A stretch of 64,000 nucleotides of DNA from VRUE01 sp963814915 (lineage in GTDB: Bacteria > Actinomycetota > Thermoleophilia > Solirubrobacterales > 70-9): NCBI GenBank assembly GCA_963814915.1, contig CAWFEI010000005.1, positions 558,001 through 622,000 on the forward strand. The letters run 5' to 3'. Each line of letters begins with the position of its first letter. Position 1 is the first letter of the stretch. The position numbers and the translations under genes were made by a program. The notes beneath the pieces were generated by a model, which worked only from the letters and a program-made list of their open reading frames with translations, did no database searches and was not told where the DNA came from. This document shows positions 1 through 10,390 of the stretch, one piece after another.

Positions 1-1720
<1,720 letters not shown>

Positions 1721-1755
1721 CGGCTTGCGGAGTATGGCGAGGTGGCGTGTGTTGA

Positions 1756-1782
1756 GGAGGTCGGGGGACACCCCCGACCTCC
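1756..1782. repeat. Perfect 12-bp GC hairpin upstream of lepA
   Basis: Arms at 1756-1767 (GGAGGTCGGGGG) and 1771-1782 (CCCCCGACCTCC) are perfect complements around a 3-base loop. It lies in the only non-coding space between the membrane-protein stop (1803) and the lepA start (1720). It could stop transcription from the upstream gene or shape the lepA leader. No U-tract follows on either strand, so it is not a textbook intrinsic terminator. Confidence 0.6.
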
Positions 1783-1802
1783 CCTCTCAAACGCTATGTG
1801 CG

Positions 1803-3791
1803 CTACGGGCAAGTCGCTGGATCCAGGGGGGCGGTGAGCTTGAAGACTGCCGTGGGGGGCTCGCGCAGGACTGCGGTTGCTTGGGGGCCTTCGGTCCAGC
1901 GGGCCATCGGTGGGTACGGGGGCTTACCCGGTTCCATGCGGTCCTTCGTGGCGATTACGTAGTCGTAGTCGCCTTTGTCGAGGAGTCGGCGCCAGCGTTG
2001 GCAGGTGCTGGGGGCTACGAAGCCGCCGTGGGGCTTGTGTTCGCCGATGTACTGGACGCGGTTGGAGAGGTCGGTGCCGAAAAGGGGGTACTGACGAGTG
2101 CTGGTGGTGCCTATGCGGGCATCCGAGATGCCGTTCGCCCACTTGAACGCGGCGTTGAGCCCCGGGGCGGCAAAGCTGGGATTTGCGTAGCGGTCGCGCA
2201 GGTAGTGGCGCTGGACGGGGTAGCCGATCGCTGTCGCGACCAGGAGCGCGGTGACGGTGGCGATGACCCAGGGCACCCGGCCCCCGGGTCCTGTCGTGGG
2301 CGGAGGGGGTGTCGGCGGCCTCATCCGGCCAAACCCCCCCTCTCCCCGCGCCACCCTCCGGAGGAGCGCCAATGGGAAGACGGACAGTCCCAGGACGAGA
2401 GCTGGCGCTAGATAGCGCAGGCCGGATTCGAACCCCCGCGGCATTCCCTCCGGGCCGGAGGCGGAAGTGGGCGCGACCAGCCAGGCGATGGCAGCGGCGA
2501 TGCCGGTCAGCCCGACGACCAGCAGAACGTTGTCGCGCTCTCCACGCGGCTGGAAAAGGCAGAGCAGCAGTCCGGCGAGCGCAATCCCGGCTACCAGCGG
2601 CCAGAGGATCGTCAGGCCGCCGTGCAGGCCGGGCAGGAACCAGTCCGACCAGACCCTGCCGTCGGTGAGATAGCCGAGGATCGAGTGGCCTTCACGGCCC
2701 CCGAGCGCCTGATCGGGCGCGGGCAGCGAGATCGGCCCGAGCGAGTCGAACCACGGCAATGGGTTGCCGGTGTGGATCAGGTTGCGCAGGTACCAGTAGC
2801 CGCCCGCGGCGAGAGCGGCGAGGAAGGTAGCGGCGAAAGCGCACAGGCGCTTCCCAGTCGGCGCGAGCAGCGGCAGTCCGAGGACGAGGACAGCGGCGGG
2901 TAGCAGGAAGTTCAGCTTGGTCCCGGCCGCCAAGCCCGCGGCAAGCCCCGCCACAACACTCGCGTTCGCTGTTTGTCTGGCCATGCCCGACAGAGGGCGA
3001 ACGCGGGGGGAATCGTCGGGCTCGGCATCGCTCGAGCCAGCGTTGAGGACGATCGCGACCGCCGCGAGCAGGAAAAAGATCCCGACGATGTCGTTGCGCG
3101 CTTCCCCGGCCTGGTCCGCGAGCACCGGCAAGCTCAGCGCAACAGCGCCGAGCGCGAGGGACCACGGCGCGACCTTGTACGGCCTGCCGATGCACCAACA
3201 GGCGACCAGGCAGCCCGCGAACCAGCCGAGGTTCAACAGCGGCGAGAGCAGGTCCCGGCCAAACGCCAGCATCCCGGTCGCGTGGAAGATTTCCGCATTC
3301 GCCGGGTAGAACCAGGCGAGGAATTGCGGCGCGATGAAGTGCAGATCCCACGTATCCCCACTCTGGAAGAACCCCGCCGCGAACGGCCCGTGGTACCAGG
3401 TCGAATCGAACCCGGTCATGCCCGTGGCCAGCTTCGACTTGATGTCGACGGCGAAGTGAAGGACGACGACAGCCGCGATGACCAGTGCAATGGCTGGCGG
3501 AGGAGACATGGGGCGTCCCGCCTGATCTCCTCCTGCGAGCAGCCGCAATCCCAAGCCGATAACCACAACGCTGGCGACGTAGGGCAAGGACTCGAACAGG
3601 CCGAAGCCGCCGAGGAGCTCGGCCGTCCAGATCAAGAGCGCGAGCGCGATCACGGCGATTGCGAGATAGGCCGGCGCTCCCTCAAGGCGCGGGAGCAGGC
3701 GGGTGCGGACGGCGGCCGCGCCGAGCGCGGCGGGACCGACCAGCAGGGCGATCTCCAGGATGCCCAGCAGGTAGCGCGGCAGGTCGAGCAT
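1803..3791 (-). CDS. Polytopic membrane protein, GT-C glycosyltransferase-like
   Basis: 662-residue integral membrane protein with roughly a dozen hydrophobic segments. The segment GFDSTWYHGPFAAGF, in the loop after the early membrane spans, resembles the acidic-aromatic loop of polyprenyl-phosphate-sugar-dependent GT-C enzymes, and RNDIVGIFF is also typical of such families. A proline-rich hydrophilic linker (RPPTPPPPTTG) precedes the last strong membrane span, and a soluble C-terminal domain of about 130 residues ends the protein. The start codon directly abuts the murJ stop (TAG then ATG), so it is co-translated with the lipid II flippase. A cell-envelope glycan role is inferred; the substrate is unknown. 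Confidence 0.6.
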   Translation of the reverse strand: MLDLPRYLLGILEIALLVGPAALGAAAVRTRLLPRLEGAPAYLAIAVIALALLIWTAELLGGFGLFESLPYVASVVVIGLGLRLLAGGDQAGRPMSPPPAIALVIAAVVVLHFAVDIKSKLATGMTGFDSTWYHGPFAAGFFQSGDTWDLHFIAPQFLAWFYPANAEIFHATGMLAFGRDLLSPLLNLGWFAGCLVACWCIGRPYKVAPWSLALGAVALSLPVLADQAGEARNDIVGIFFLLAAVAIVLNAGSSDAEPDDSPRVRPLSGMARQTANASVVAGLAAGLAAGTKLNFLLPAAVLVLGLPLLAPTGKRLCAFAATFLAALAAGGYWYLRNLIHTGNPLPWFDSLGPISLPAPDQALGGREGHSILGYLTDGRVWSDWFLPGLHGGLTILWPLVAGIALAGLLLCLFQPRGERDNVLLVVGLTGIAAAIAWLVAPTSASGPEGMPRGFESGLRYLAPALVLGLSVFPLALLRRVARGEGGFGRMRPPTPPPPTTGPGGRVPWVIATVTALLVATAIGYPVQRHYLRDRYANPSFAAPGLNAAFKWANGISDARIGTTSTRQYPLFGTDLSNRVQYIGEHKPHGGFVAPSTCQRWRRLLDKGDYDYVIATKDRMEPGKPPYPPMARWTEGPQATAVLREPPTAVFKLTAPLDPATCP

Positions 3792-5378
3792 CTAGCGGCG
3801 ACGGACGAGGCGCGTTACCTGTTCCAGCTCGGCCACCCTCAGCAGCTTGGCGGCGCCGACGTAGGCCAGCCCACCGAGCGCCAACGCCAAGCCGAGCGAG
3901 ACGATCTGGCCGAACAGGCCACGACCGAGGGCTTCGTCGAGCAGGTCCCAGGCGCCGTAGCTGACCGCCGCGAGGGCGGCAGATGCGAGAGCGATCTTGG
4001 CGCCGGCGGCGAACAGCCGGCCGAGCTCGAGCCCACCGAGCTCGCGCCGCAGCACGACCGCCTGGGCAAGGACGGCAGCCGTCGTCCCGATGCCGGTCCC
4101 GGCGACGATCCCTCCGGTCCCGAACGGCTTGTAGAGGACGAGGGCGCCGAGGGCTGAGACGACCAGGTCGACCGCGGCGAGGCCGGTCGCAATCCAGGGA
4201 CGCTGGAGGCTGAAGAAGGTGCGCGTCTGCAGCAGATAGAGGCCGTTGGTGGGCAGCGAAAAGGCGAACCAGAAGAGTGCCGTGGCGACCAGCGTCGTGT
4301 CGGCGGGGGTGAATTCGCCGCGCTGGTAGACGAGCCTGATCATCGGCGTCGCGAGCACGAGAATCGCAGCGGCGGCCGGCAGCAGGACGAAGAGGATCTG
4401 GCGCATCCCGTTGGCCATCGTCGCCCGCAGGTCGTCGTGCGAGCCGCGCGCCGCGAAGCGAGCCAGGGTCGGGAAGAGCACCGTCGCGATCGCGACCGAG
4501 AAGATCCCCTGCGGCAGCTGGTAGATGCGGAACGCCTTGTCGATCGCCGCGGGCGATTCGTCGCTGACGAGGCTGCCGAAGATGCTGTTGATCAGCACGT
4601 TGAAGTTGATCAGCCCGAGGCTGATCGTCACCGGCAACATCAGCAGCAGGACGCGGCGCACGTCGCGGTTGCGCCAGTCGAAGCTCCAGCGGAACCTGAA
4701 CGGCGTGTGGCGCAGGTCCCAGACGGGGATCATCAGCTGCACCAGGGTGCCGACGAGGATGCCGATCGCGTATGCGTAGATCCGGTCCTGCCCGTGAAAC
4801 AACGGGGTCAGGAGCACGACGATGACGATGATCGTCAGGTTCCAGAAGAGCGGTGAGATCGCGAAGGCGCCGAAGCGGTCGTAGCTGTTGAGGATGCCGA
4901 CGACGACTCCGCTCAGCCCGAGCAGGATCAGGATCGGGAAGAGGACCCGTGAGAGGGTGACCGTGAGGTCGAGGATCGGCCCTTCGAAGCCCGGCGCGAA
5001 GAGCGGCATGATCACCGGCGCGAGGAGGACGAAGAAGGCGGTGATCGCGCCCAGCACCATCGTCACCAGCAGCAGCAGGGTCGAGGCGAGGCGGAAGGCC
5101 TCCTTGTGGTTGCCCTGCTCGAGCTGCTCGGTGAAGATCGGCACGAAGGCCGGCTGCAACGCGGCGTCCGCGAAAAGCGCGCGCACCAGGTTGGGAACCT
5201 GGAAGGCGATCGTGAACGCGGACATCGGCCCGTTGACGCCGTAGTAGCCCGCGGCGACGATCTCGCGACCCAGTCCGGCTATGCGCGAGGCGGCCGTTGC
5301 GACGGAGAAAAAAGCGGTCGAACGAGCGATCCGCCCGGAGCGACGCTCAGTCTCGGTATAGTCCGGCGCCGCACTCAT
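3792..5378 (-). CDS. murJ: Lipid II flippase MurJ (MviN family)
   Basis: 528-residue MATE-fold membrane protein with 13-14 predicted spans. The N-terminal signature GRIARSTAFFSVATAASRI and the block FADAALQPAFVPIFTEQLEQ are characteristic of MurJ, which flips undecaprenyl-linked lipid II during peptidoglycan synthesis. I use the ATG at 5378 (MSAAPDYTE); in-frame extensions to 5462 would run antisense through the rpsT start and look unconserved. A GAGG lies 11 bases upstream of this ATG, inside rpsT on the opposite strand. The start codon shares a CATG with the divergent rpsT start. The next gene begins immediately after the stop. Confidence 0.93.
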   Translation of the reverse strand: MSAAPDYTETERRSGRIARSTAFFSVATAASRIAGLGREIVAAGYYGVNGPMSAFTIAFQVPNLVRALFADAALQPAFVPIFTEQLEQGNHKEAFRLASTLLLLVTMVLGAITAFFVLLAPVIMPLFAPGFEGPILDLTVTLSRVLFPILILLGLSGVVVGILNSYDRFGAFAISPLFWNLTIIVIVVLLTPLFHGQDRIYAYAIGILVGTLVQLMIPVWDLRHTPFRFRWSFDWRNRDVRRVLLLMLPVTISLGLINFNVLINSIFGSLVSDESPAAIDKAFRIYQLPQGIFSVAIATVLFPTLARFAARGSHDDLRATMANGMRQILFVLLPAAAAILVLATPMIRLVYQRGEFTPADTTLVATALFWFAFSLPTNGLYLLQTRTFFSLQRPWIATGLAAVDLVVSALGALVLYKPFGTGGIVAGTGIGTTAAVLAQAVVLRRELGGLELGRLFAAGAKIALASAALAAVSYGAWDLLDEALGRGLFGQIVSLGLALALGGLAYVGAAKLLRVAELEQVTRLVRRR

Positions 5379-5643
5379 GGCAAACATAGCCTCACAGAAG
5401 AAGCGGATCCTACGCAGCGACCGCGAGCGAACCGAGAACCGGCTCCTGACGAGCACGGTCAAGACCTATTTCCGGCGGCTCGAGAGCGCCGTCGAGGGCG
5501 GCGACGCCAGCGCGGTCGAGACCGAGCACCGGGCGCTCGTCTCGCGGATCGACAAGGCGGTTCAGAAGGGCGCGCTTCACAAGAACACCGCGGCGCGCAA
5601 GAAGGCCCGCGCCGCGAAGCTCGCGGCCGCCGCGGCCAAGTAA
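5377..5643 (+). CDS. rpsT: 30S ribosomal protein S20
   Basis: 88-residue, very basic helical protein (MANIASQKKRILRSDRERTEN...), with a C-terminal helix ending in KKARAAKLAAAAAK. It binds 16S rRNA in the small subunit. It is the only plus-strand housekeeping gene in this part of the window, set head-to-head with murJ and tail-to-tail with holA (one base between the stop codons). No clear Shine-Dalgarno is seen. A TATAGT at 5357-5362 would place transcription start just ahead of the ATG, so a very short leader is possible; no convincing -35 accompanies it. Confidence 0.96.
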   Translation: MANIASQKKRILRSDRERTENRLLTSTVKTYFRRLESAVEGGDASAVETEHRALVSRIDKAVQKGALHKNTAARKKARAAKLAAAAAK

Positions 5644-5644
5644 C

Positions 5645-6625
5645 TCAGGCCGGGACGCCCGCAGCCGCCCGCAGCGCGAGCGTCAGCGCCAACTCATCCC
5701 CGTAGTCCGCGCCGCCGCGACACCAGACCTCGAGGTCGGCCAGGGCGATCGTCGCCTCCTGCAGCTCATCCACTTCGACTCCCCGCAGGCGGCGCACCAG
5801 CTGCTTGGCCGCGTATGGGTGCATACCCAGCTTCGACTCGACCTCCGCGGGGGGCACGCCCTCCTCGAGCAGCGCGGCCGCGGCGCAGGCCTTGCGCAGC
5901 CGTGACGCGAGGCCGTAGATCAAGCCGGTGACGTTCTCGCCTTGGGCGACGAGCCGCTCGGAGATGCGCAGTGCCGCAGCGGCATCGCGTTCGAGCAGGG
6001 CATCGGACAACGCCCAGACGACCGCCTCGGAGGTGTCGGCGATCATCGCTTCGAGGTCGGCGCCGCCGACCTCTCCCCCCTCTCCGGCCCAAAGCGCCAG
6101 CCGCTCCAGCTCGTTGCGCAGCCGCTGTGGGCCCGCCCCCATCCGGTCGACCAACATGCGCGCGGCCACCGGGTCGAGGCGGAAGCCCAGCCGCTTGGCG
6201 TCGGCGACGAGAGCGCGCGGCATATCCCGCGCCTTCGGCGCCTCGAACTCGTGGATCTCACCCTGCGCCGCCTTGACGGCGCGGGCCAGCTTCGCGGGCG
6301 CCTTGGCCCGGGCGATCAGGACGACGCTGAGGTCGGGCGGCAGCCCGGGGAGCGCCGCGGCGACCTCCTCCAGCTGGCGATCGCGCCAGCGCTCGACCCC
6401 GTCCGCAAGCAGGTAGCGGCGCGACTCGGTCAGCGACATCGCCGGGATCGCCGCCAGCAGTGCCTCGTGGTCGGGCGCGCCGCGGCCCTCGCCGGCCTCG
6501 AAGACCTGCAGCGAGGCGGAGCCTCCGTCGCGCTCCGCACGCGCCCGCAGACGGGCGCGTGTTGCGTCGATTTTCGCCCCGTCGGTGCCCGCGATCAGGT
6601 AGAGCGGGTGCATTTCCTCGGCCAT
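5645..6625 (-). CDS. holA: DNA polymerase III, delta subunit
   Basis: 326-residue clamp-loader subunit that opens the beta sliding clamp. The N-terminal LYLIAGTDGAKIDATRARL is the family's degenerate Walker-like start, and the KAQGEIHEFEAPKARDMPRAL segment and the C-terminal helical collar (QLVRRLRGVEVDELQEATIALADLEVWCRGG) match HolA. Length is normal. It sits beside rpsT, a common bacterial arrangement, here in convergent orientation. The ComE-region genes lie upstream on the same strand. Confidence 0.92.
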   Translation of the reverse strand: MAEEMHPLYLIAGTDGAKIDATRARLRARAERDGGSASLQVFEAGEGRGAPDHEALLAAIPAMSLTESRRYLLADGVERWRDRQLEEVAAALPGLPPDLSVVLIARAKAPAKLARAVKAAQGEIHEFEAPKARDMPRALVADAKRLGFRLDPVAARMLVDRMGAGPQRLRNELERLALWAGEGGEVGGADLEAMIADTSEAVVWALSDALLERDAAAALRISERLVAQGENVTGLIYGLASRLRKACAAAALLEEGVPPAEVESKLGMHPYAAKQLVRRLRGVEVDELQEATIALADLEVWCRGGADYGDELALTLALRAAAGVPA

Positions 6626-6634
6626 CGGCCGAGT

Positions 6635-7345
6635 TTAGTCGTGGCCGTGCCCGTAACTGTGGGATCCGTGGTCGTCGTCGCCCCTGCCGTCACGACCGTA
6701 GGCGTGGCCGTTGCCATGACTCCAGGAGGGGACGCTCGATTCGTCTTCGGCGGGCACGCCCGAGGCGGTCGCCGGTTGGGGGGTCGGAGCGGCCGTGGCG
6801 GTCGCGCTCGACGGCGGTGGGGTGACCTCTGGCGCGGGCTCCGCCGGCGGTTGTGAGACCGGGGTGGGCGATGGCTGCTGTGCGGGTGCATGGGTCGTTC
6901 CCGACGGAGCGCCGTGGCCGTGCGACGGCTGGTGCGCCCGACCTTCGCCGGAGTTGATCGGCTCGGCGGGAGCAACCACGAACTCCGTCGAGTGCGACGA
7001 GGCCGAGCCGGCGTCGCGACCGCTCGCGGCTTCGCCTCCGGCAGTCGTGGCTCCGCGTCGGGCCGTCTTGGCGTTGACATCGCGGGTGCGTCCCTCCGAA
7101 ACCGCAGGGCGAGCGTGCTCGCCGCCCGCCCCCGCACCGGCGGCGATCGTCGCCTTGCCGACGCTCTGGTGTCGCGGGTGGGTCGGCGGGATCGGGCTGG
7201 CGGAGATCAGCGGCCACTCCTGATTGAGGCCGATCGCGACGATCGCCAAGCCGACGGCGGTGGTGGCCCCGAGCAGAGCCAGCGATGTCGCCCGGGCGCG
7301 CTCGAGCATGCCGCGGCCAAGGAGGTTCGGCCTCGACTGGCGCAT
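6635..7345 (-). CDS. Uncharacterised single-span protein with His/Gly-rich tail
   Basis: About 236 residues from the ATG at 7345, which has GGAAA 8 bases upstream; an in-frame ATG at 7462 would overlap comEC and lacks such a site. One hydrophobic span lies near residues 18-40 (TSLALLGATTAVGLAIVAIGL). A long low-complexity Pro/Ala/Ser/Thr region follows, and the tail is rich in His, Gly and Asp (SHGNGHAYGRDGRG, then GSHSYGHGHD). The tail could bind metal, but this is guesswork. It sits between comEC and holA on the same strand. No family recognised. Confidence 0.6.
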   Translation of the reverse strand: MRQSRPNLLGRGMLERARATSLALLGATTAVGLAIVAIGLNQEWPLISASPIPPTHPRHQSVGKATIAAGAGAGGEHARPAVSEGRTRDVNAKTARRGATTAGGEAASGRDAGSASSHSTEFVVAPAEPINSGEGRAHQPSHGHGAPSGTTHAPAQQPSPTPVSQPPAEPAPEVTPPPSSATATAAPTPQPATASGVPAEDESSVPSWSHGNGHAYGRDGRGDDDHGSHSYGHGHD

Positions 7346-7448
7346 CACGGGTTTCCACACTTGCAGTGCACCGCTACGTCCATCGGCCGCGAGGCGGCGC
7401 GCTACAAGGCCTGGGCCAGATACCCCCAATATCGATTCGGAGATTCGT

Positions 7449-9305
7449 TTATTCCTGTCCATGGGCCACGAACGAACCACCCCGGACATCGATCTCGACA
7501 GTCCCCTTGCGGTCGGTGCGCAGAACGGGCACGCCGTGCGCCGCTAGGGTCGCAAGTGTGGCCACGGTCGGGTGCCCGAAGGGATTGCCAATCCCGACCG
7601 AGATCACGGCCAGGCGGGGCCGCGTCCGCTCCAGCAACCTCCCGAGGCCGGCGTCGTCGCTGCCGTGGTGGGCGACCTTGAGCACGTCGACCGGCCCTGG
7701 GTCGAGTGGCGTCACCTCGGCCTCGGCATCGGCGGTGAGCAGCATCGAGAAGCGGCCCCAGCGGGCGAGCGCGACGACCGCGAGGCGGTTTGGGTCCTCG
7801 CCACGATGGGATCCGCCGAGCAGCTCCGGCGGTGGCCAGAGGACGTCGAGGCGCAACCGGCCCGCGCGCAGCTCGTTGCCCCGCGCGACCCGACGGGTCG
7901 GAACGCCCGCCGCGGCTGCCTTGCCCAGCAGCTCCCCGCCGAGGACTCCGTAGGCGAGCCGCCCGACCGGCATCGTGCCAAGCAGTTCCTCGATGCCGCC
8001 CGCGTGGTCGGCCTGGTCGTGGGTGACGACGACCCCGCCGAGCCACCCCACACCGGCCGCGCGAAGCTTGCCGATCAGGCCCTCTCGCGGCGGCCCGCCG
8101 TCGACGAGGACCGCGGGCGCGCCGCGCGGCTGCAACAGGATCGCGTCCCCCTGTCCAATGTCGAGGACGGAGATGCGCAGGCCAGGCTGCGGCCCGGGTA
8201 CGGCGCGCCCCCTCTCTGCGCCAAGTCCCCAAACCAGCGCCAACGCCCCGACGCCGACCGCAAACGCTGCCGCACCATGCCGCAGACGGGCTTCGAACCA
8301 CCGCCATCTGAACGCTCGAGGCCCACCGGCGGATCGACGGCTCGCCAGGTGCCTGACCGCGAACGCGGCGGCGGCGAGCGCCGCGTAGGAGGTGAGCAGG
8401 CCGCCGACGCCCAACCGCACGTGCGGGTAGGCCCAGCTCGGCCTCCCGCACCAGGCCGCGACCTGGGCGATGTAGGCCAACAGCGGAGCCTCGACGAGGT
8501 TGAGCGCCTCGACCGGGAAGCCCGGCACCTGGCCAGCCGCCAGAACCAGCATCCCCAGCCACATCGCCGGAGCCACGGCCGGTAGCGCCAGCAGGTTGGC
8601 AAGCAGGGTCGCGGTCGAGATCGCTTCGAAGTGGAAGGCGATCAGCGGCGCCGTCGCCAGCGTCGCCGCGATCGTCATCGCCGCGCCGTCGGCCAGGGCG
8701 CGGCGCCAGCCGCCGTCGCCGAGCCTCGCGATGAGCGCACGGCGCAGCGGCGCCGCCAGCAGGAGGATGCCGAGCACGGCGGCGAAGCTGAGCTGCCAGC
8801 CGACGTCGGCGGCGATCCCCGGATCGATGGCAAGCAGAACGACCGCGGTAATCGCCAGCGCGTAGAAGCGCGAGGCGCGCCGCCCGGCGATCGTGGCGAG
8901 CAGCCCGAGGGCGCCCATGACGCCCGCCCGCTGGATCGACGGGCCGGCGCCGGCCAGCGGCACATAGACCGCGATCAGCCCGAGGATCCAAAGCAGCCGC
9001 GTACGCAGCGGCATTCCGAGCGCCGCCAGCAGCGGCAGCGCGAGGAGGGCGAGGAGGGTCACGTTCTGGCCACTGACTGCTAGCAGGTGCGCCAGTCCAG
9101 AGCGGCGGAAGTCTTCCGTTGTCGCGGGGTCGACCCGCTCGTCCTCGCCGAGGACGAAGCCGCGCGCCAGCGCCCCCTCGCGCGAGGGCATGCCCCTGCC
9201 GAGGGCGGACTCCCCCCTGGCGCGGATCTCGCCGCTGTGCAGCAGCGCCAACACGGTCGCAACAGCGACGAAGAGGAACGGCAGGCGCAGCCGTCCCCCC
9301 GGCAT
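7449..9305 (-). CDS. comEC: ComEC/Rec2 competence channel, short N-terminal form
   Basis: 618-residue membrane protein predicted to carry single-stranded DNA across the membrane. The competence domain opens with the conserved FRRSGLAHLLAVSGQNV and runs through about nine hydrophobic segments. The C-terminal third is a metallo-beta-lactamase domain with VLDIGQGDAILL, VVTHDQADHAGG and KVAHHGSDD, the metal-ligand motifs of the putative DNA-processing nuclease. Many ComEC proteins have 100-200 more N-terminal residues carrying membrane spans and an OB-like domain; these are absent. The start follows the comEA stop by 3 bases. Confidence 0.9.
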   Translation of the reverse strand: MPGGRLRLPFLFVAVATVLALLHSGEIRARGESALGRGMPSREGALARGFVLGEDERVDPATTEDFRRSGLAHLLAVSGQNVTLLALLALPLLAALGMPLRTRLLWILGLIAVYVPLAGAGPSIQRAGVMGALGLLATIAGRRASRFYALAITAVVLLAIDPGIAADVGWQLSFAAVLGILLLAAPLRRALIARLGDGGWRRALADGAAMTIAATLATAPLIAFHFEAISTATLLANLLALPAVAPAMWLGMLVLAAGQVPGFPVEALNLVEAPLLAYIAQVAAWCGRPSWAYPHVRLGVGGLLTSYAALAAAAFAVRHLASRRSAGGPRAFRWRWFEARLRHGAAAFAVGVGALALVWGLGAERGRAVPGPQPGLRISVLDIGQGDAILLQPRGAPAVLVDGGPPREGLIGKLRAAGVGWLGGVVVTHDQADHAGGIEELLGTMPVGRLAYGVLGGELLGKAAAAGVPTRRVARGNELRAGRLRLDVLWPPPELLGGSHRGEDPNRLAVVALARWGRFSMLLTADAEAEVTPLDPGPVDVLKVAHHGSDDAGLGRLLERTRPRLAVISVGIGNPFGHPTVATLATLAAHGVPVLRTDRKGTVEIDVRGGSFVAHGQE

Positions 9306-9308
9306 CGC

Positions 9309-9893
9309 TCAGGGCTGCAGCCGGTCGCGCAGCGATTCCATCGTCGCCGGTCCGATCCCACTGACCTCGTCGAGCTGGTCGACCGAAGAGAAGCCGCCAT
9401 GCTCGTCGCGGTATTCGACGATCTCGGAGGCGGTCACCGGGCCGATCCCCTCGATCGATTCGAGCTGCTCGGGCGTGGCGCTGCCGAGACTGATCGGGCC
9501 GTCTTCCCCCGCGGCGCCGGCCGTCGCGACGCCGCCGCCCGGGCCGGATTCCGGCACCACCACCTGCTGCCCGTCGGCGAGCCGTGCCGCCCGATTGATC
9601 CCTCCCGGCATCGCATCGGATGTGGCGCCGCCGGCGCGTGAGATCGCATCGACCACCCGCGAACCGACCGGCAGCCGGTAGACGCCGGGGCGTCGCACCG
9701 CACCGGCGACGTCGACGACGACGTCCGGCCCCCCACTCGACTTCAGGCTGACCGACCCCGAAGATGGCGCCGAGGCCGCATAGGACTGTTCCGGCCCGCT
9801 CCCATCCGCGCGGATCGCCCGGGCGCCGACGAGCAGCAGCGCGACAGCGACGGCGCCGTAGACGGCTACCTGGGACCGTGAGAGATCTGGCAT
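9309..9893 (-). CDS. comEA: ComEA DNA-binding competence protein
   Basis: 194 residues: an N-terminal membrane anchor (VAVYGAVAVALLLVGARAI), a low-complexity spacer, an SLBB domain (VVVDVAGAVRRPGVYRLP...GGINRAARLADGQQVVVP) and a C-terminal pair of helix-hairpin-helix motifs (LESIEGIGPVTASEIV and LDEVSGIGPATMESL). It binds incoming double-stranded DNA at the cell surface and hands it to ComEC, which is immediately downstream, 3 bases away. Together they imply DNA-uptake capacity. Pilus genes of the pathway are not in this window. Confidence 0.93.
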   Translation of the reverse strand: MPDLSRSQVAVYGAVAVALLLVGARAIRADGSGPEQSYAASAPSSGSVSLKSSGGPDVVVDVAGAVRRPGVYRLPVGSRVVDAISRAGGATSDAMPGGINRAARLADGQQVVVPESGPGGGVATAGAAGEDGPISLGSATPEQLESIEGIGPVTASEIVEYRDEHGGFSSVDQLDEVSGIGPATMESLRDRLQP

Positions 9894-9949
9894 GGACCGA
9901 GCCTGGCCGGTCCGGGCGCGCGCGTGGCGCGCAAAGGCAAAAAGTTCAG

Positions 9950-10348
9950 CTACGGATTTTCGTCATCGTCGTAGCCCGCGACCTCGGCAAGCTGATCGCT
10001 GTACAGCTCGGCCGCCGCGACCGGCGGCGACTGGACGGAGACGCAGGCGAGCGCCTCCGCTCCCCCGTTAGCGATCGCATGGTCTGTCGCGGGCGGGACG
10101 AGGATCAGATCCCCGACCCCCACGTCCTGTGTGTCGCCGGCCACCGACATCGTGGCGGACCCGCGGACGACGACGTAGACCTGCTCGCCTCCCTCGTCGG
10201 AGCGCAGCGTCTGCTCGGCCCCGGCGGGGATCTCCAACCAGGTCACGGACATGTTGCGGGCGCCGAGCTGCCCGGCGTCCATCAGCGCGTGGTAGCGCAA
10301 CCGGTGCCATTCCTCTGCGGGCGCTTCTGACAGACGTCTGACGAGCAC
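9950..10348 (-). CDS. Cupin-domain protein
   Basis: 132-residue single-domain cupin. The two half-motifs are seen as RSDEGGEQVYVVVRGSATM and GDLILVPPATDHAIAN: the first has Glu-Gln where the canonical motif has His-x-His, the second keeps its His. Metal binding may therefore be weak or altered. The substrate is unknown. It lies between leuS and comEA, 42 bases from the leuS stop. Confidence 0.75.
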   Translation of the reverse strand: MLVRRLSEAPAEEWHRLRYHALMDAGQLGARNMSVTWLEIPAGAEQTLRSDEGGEQVYVVVRGSATMSVAGDTQDVGVGDLILVPPATDHAIANGGAEALACVSVQSPPVAAAELYSDQLAEVAGYDDDENP

Positions 10349-10390
10349 GGCGGGCTTTGTACCAGAAAATCCCTACTGAGCCGCAAAAAC

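Noticed and set aside
5379..5462. N-terminal extension of murJ
   Set aside because: Would run antisense through rpsT and adds a basic stretch not seen in MurJ.
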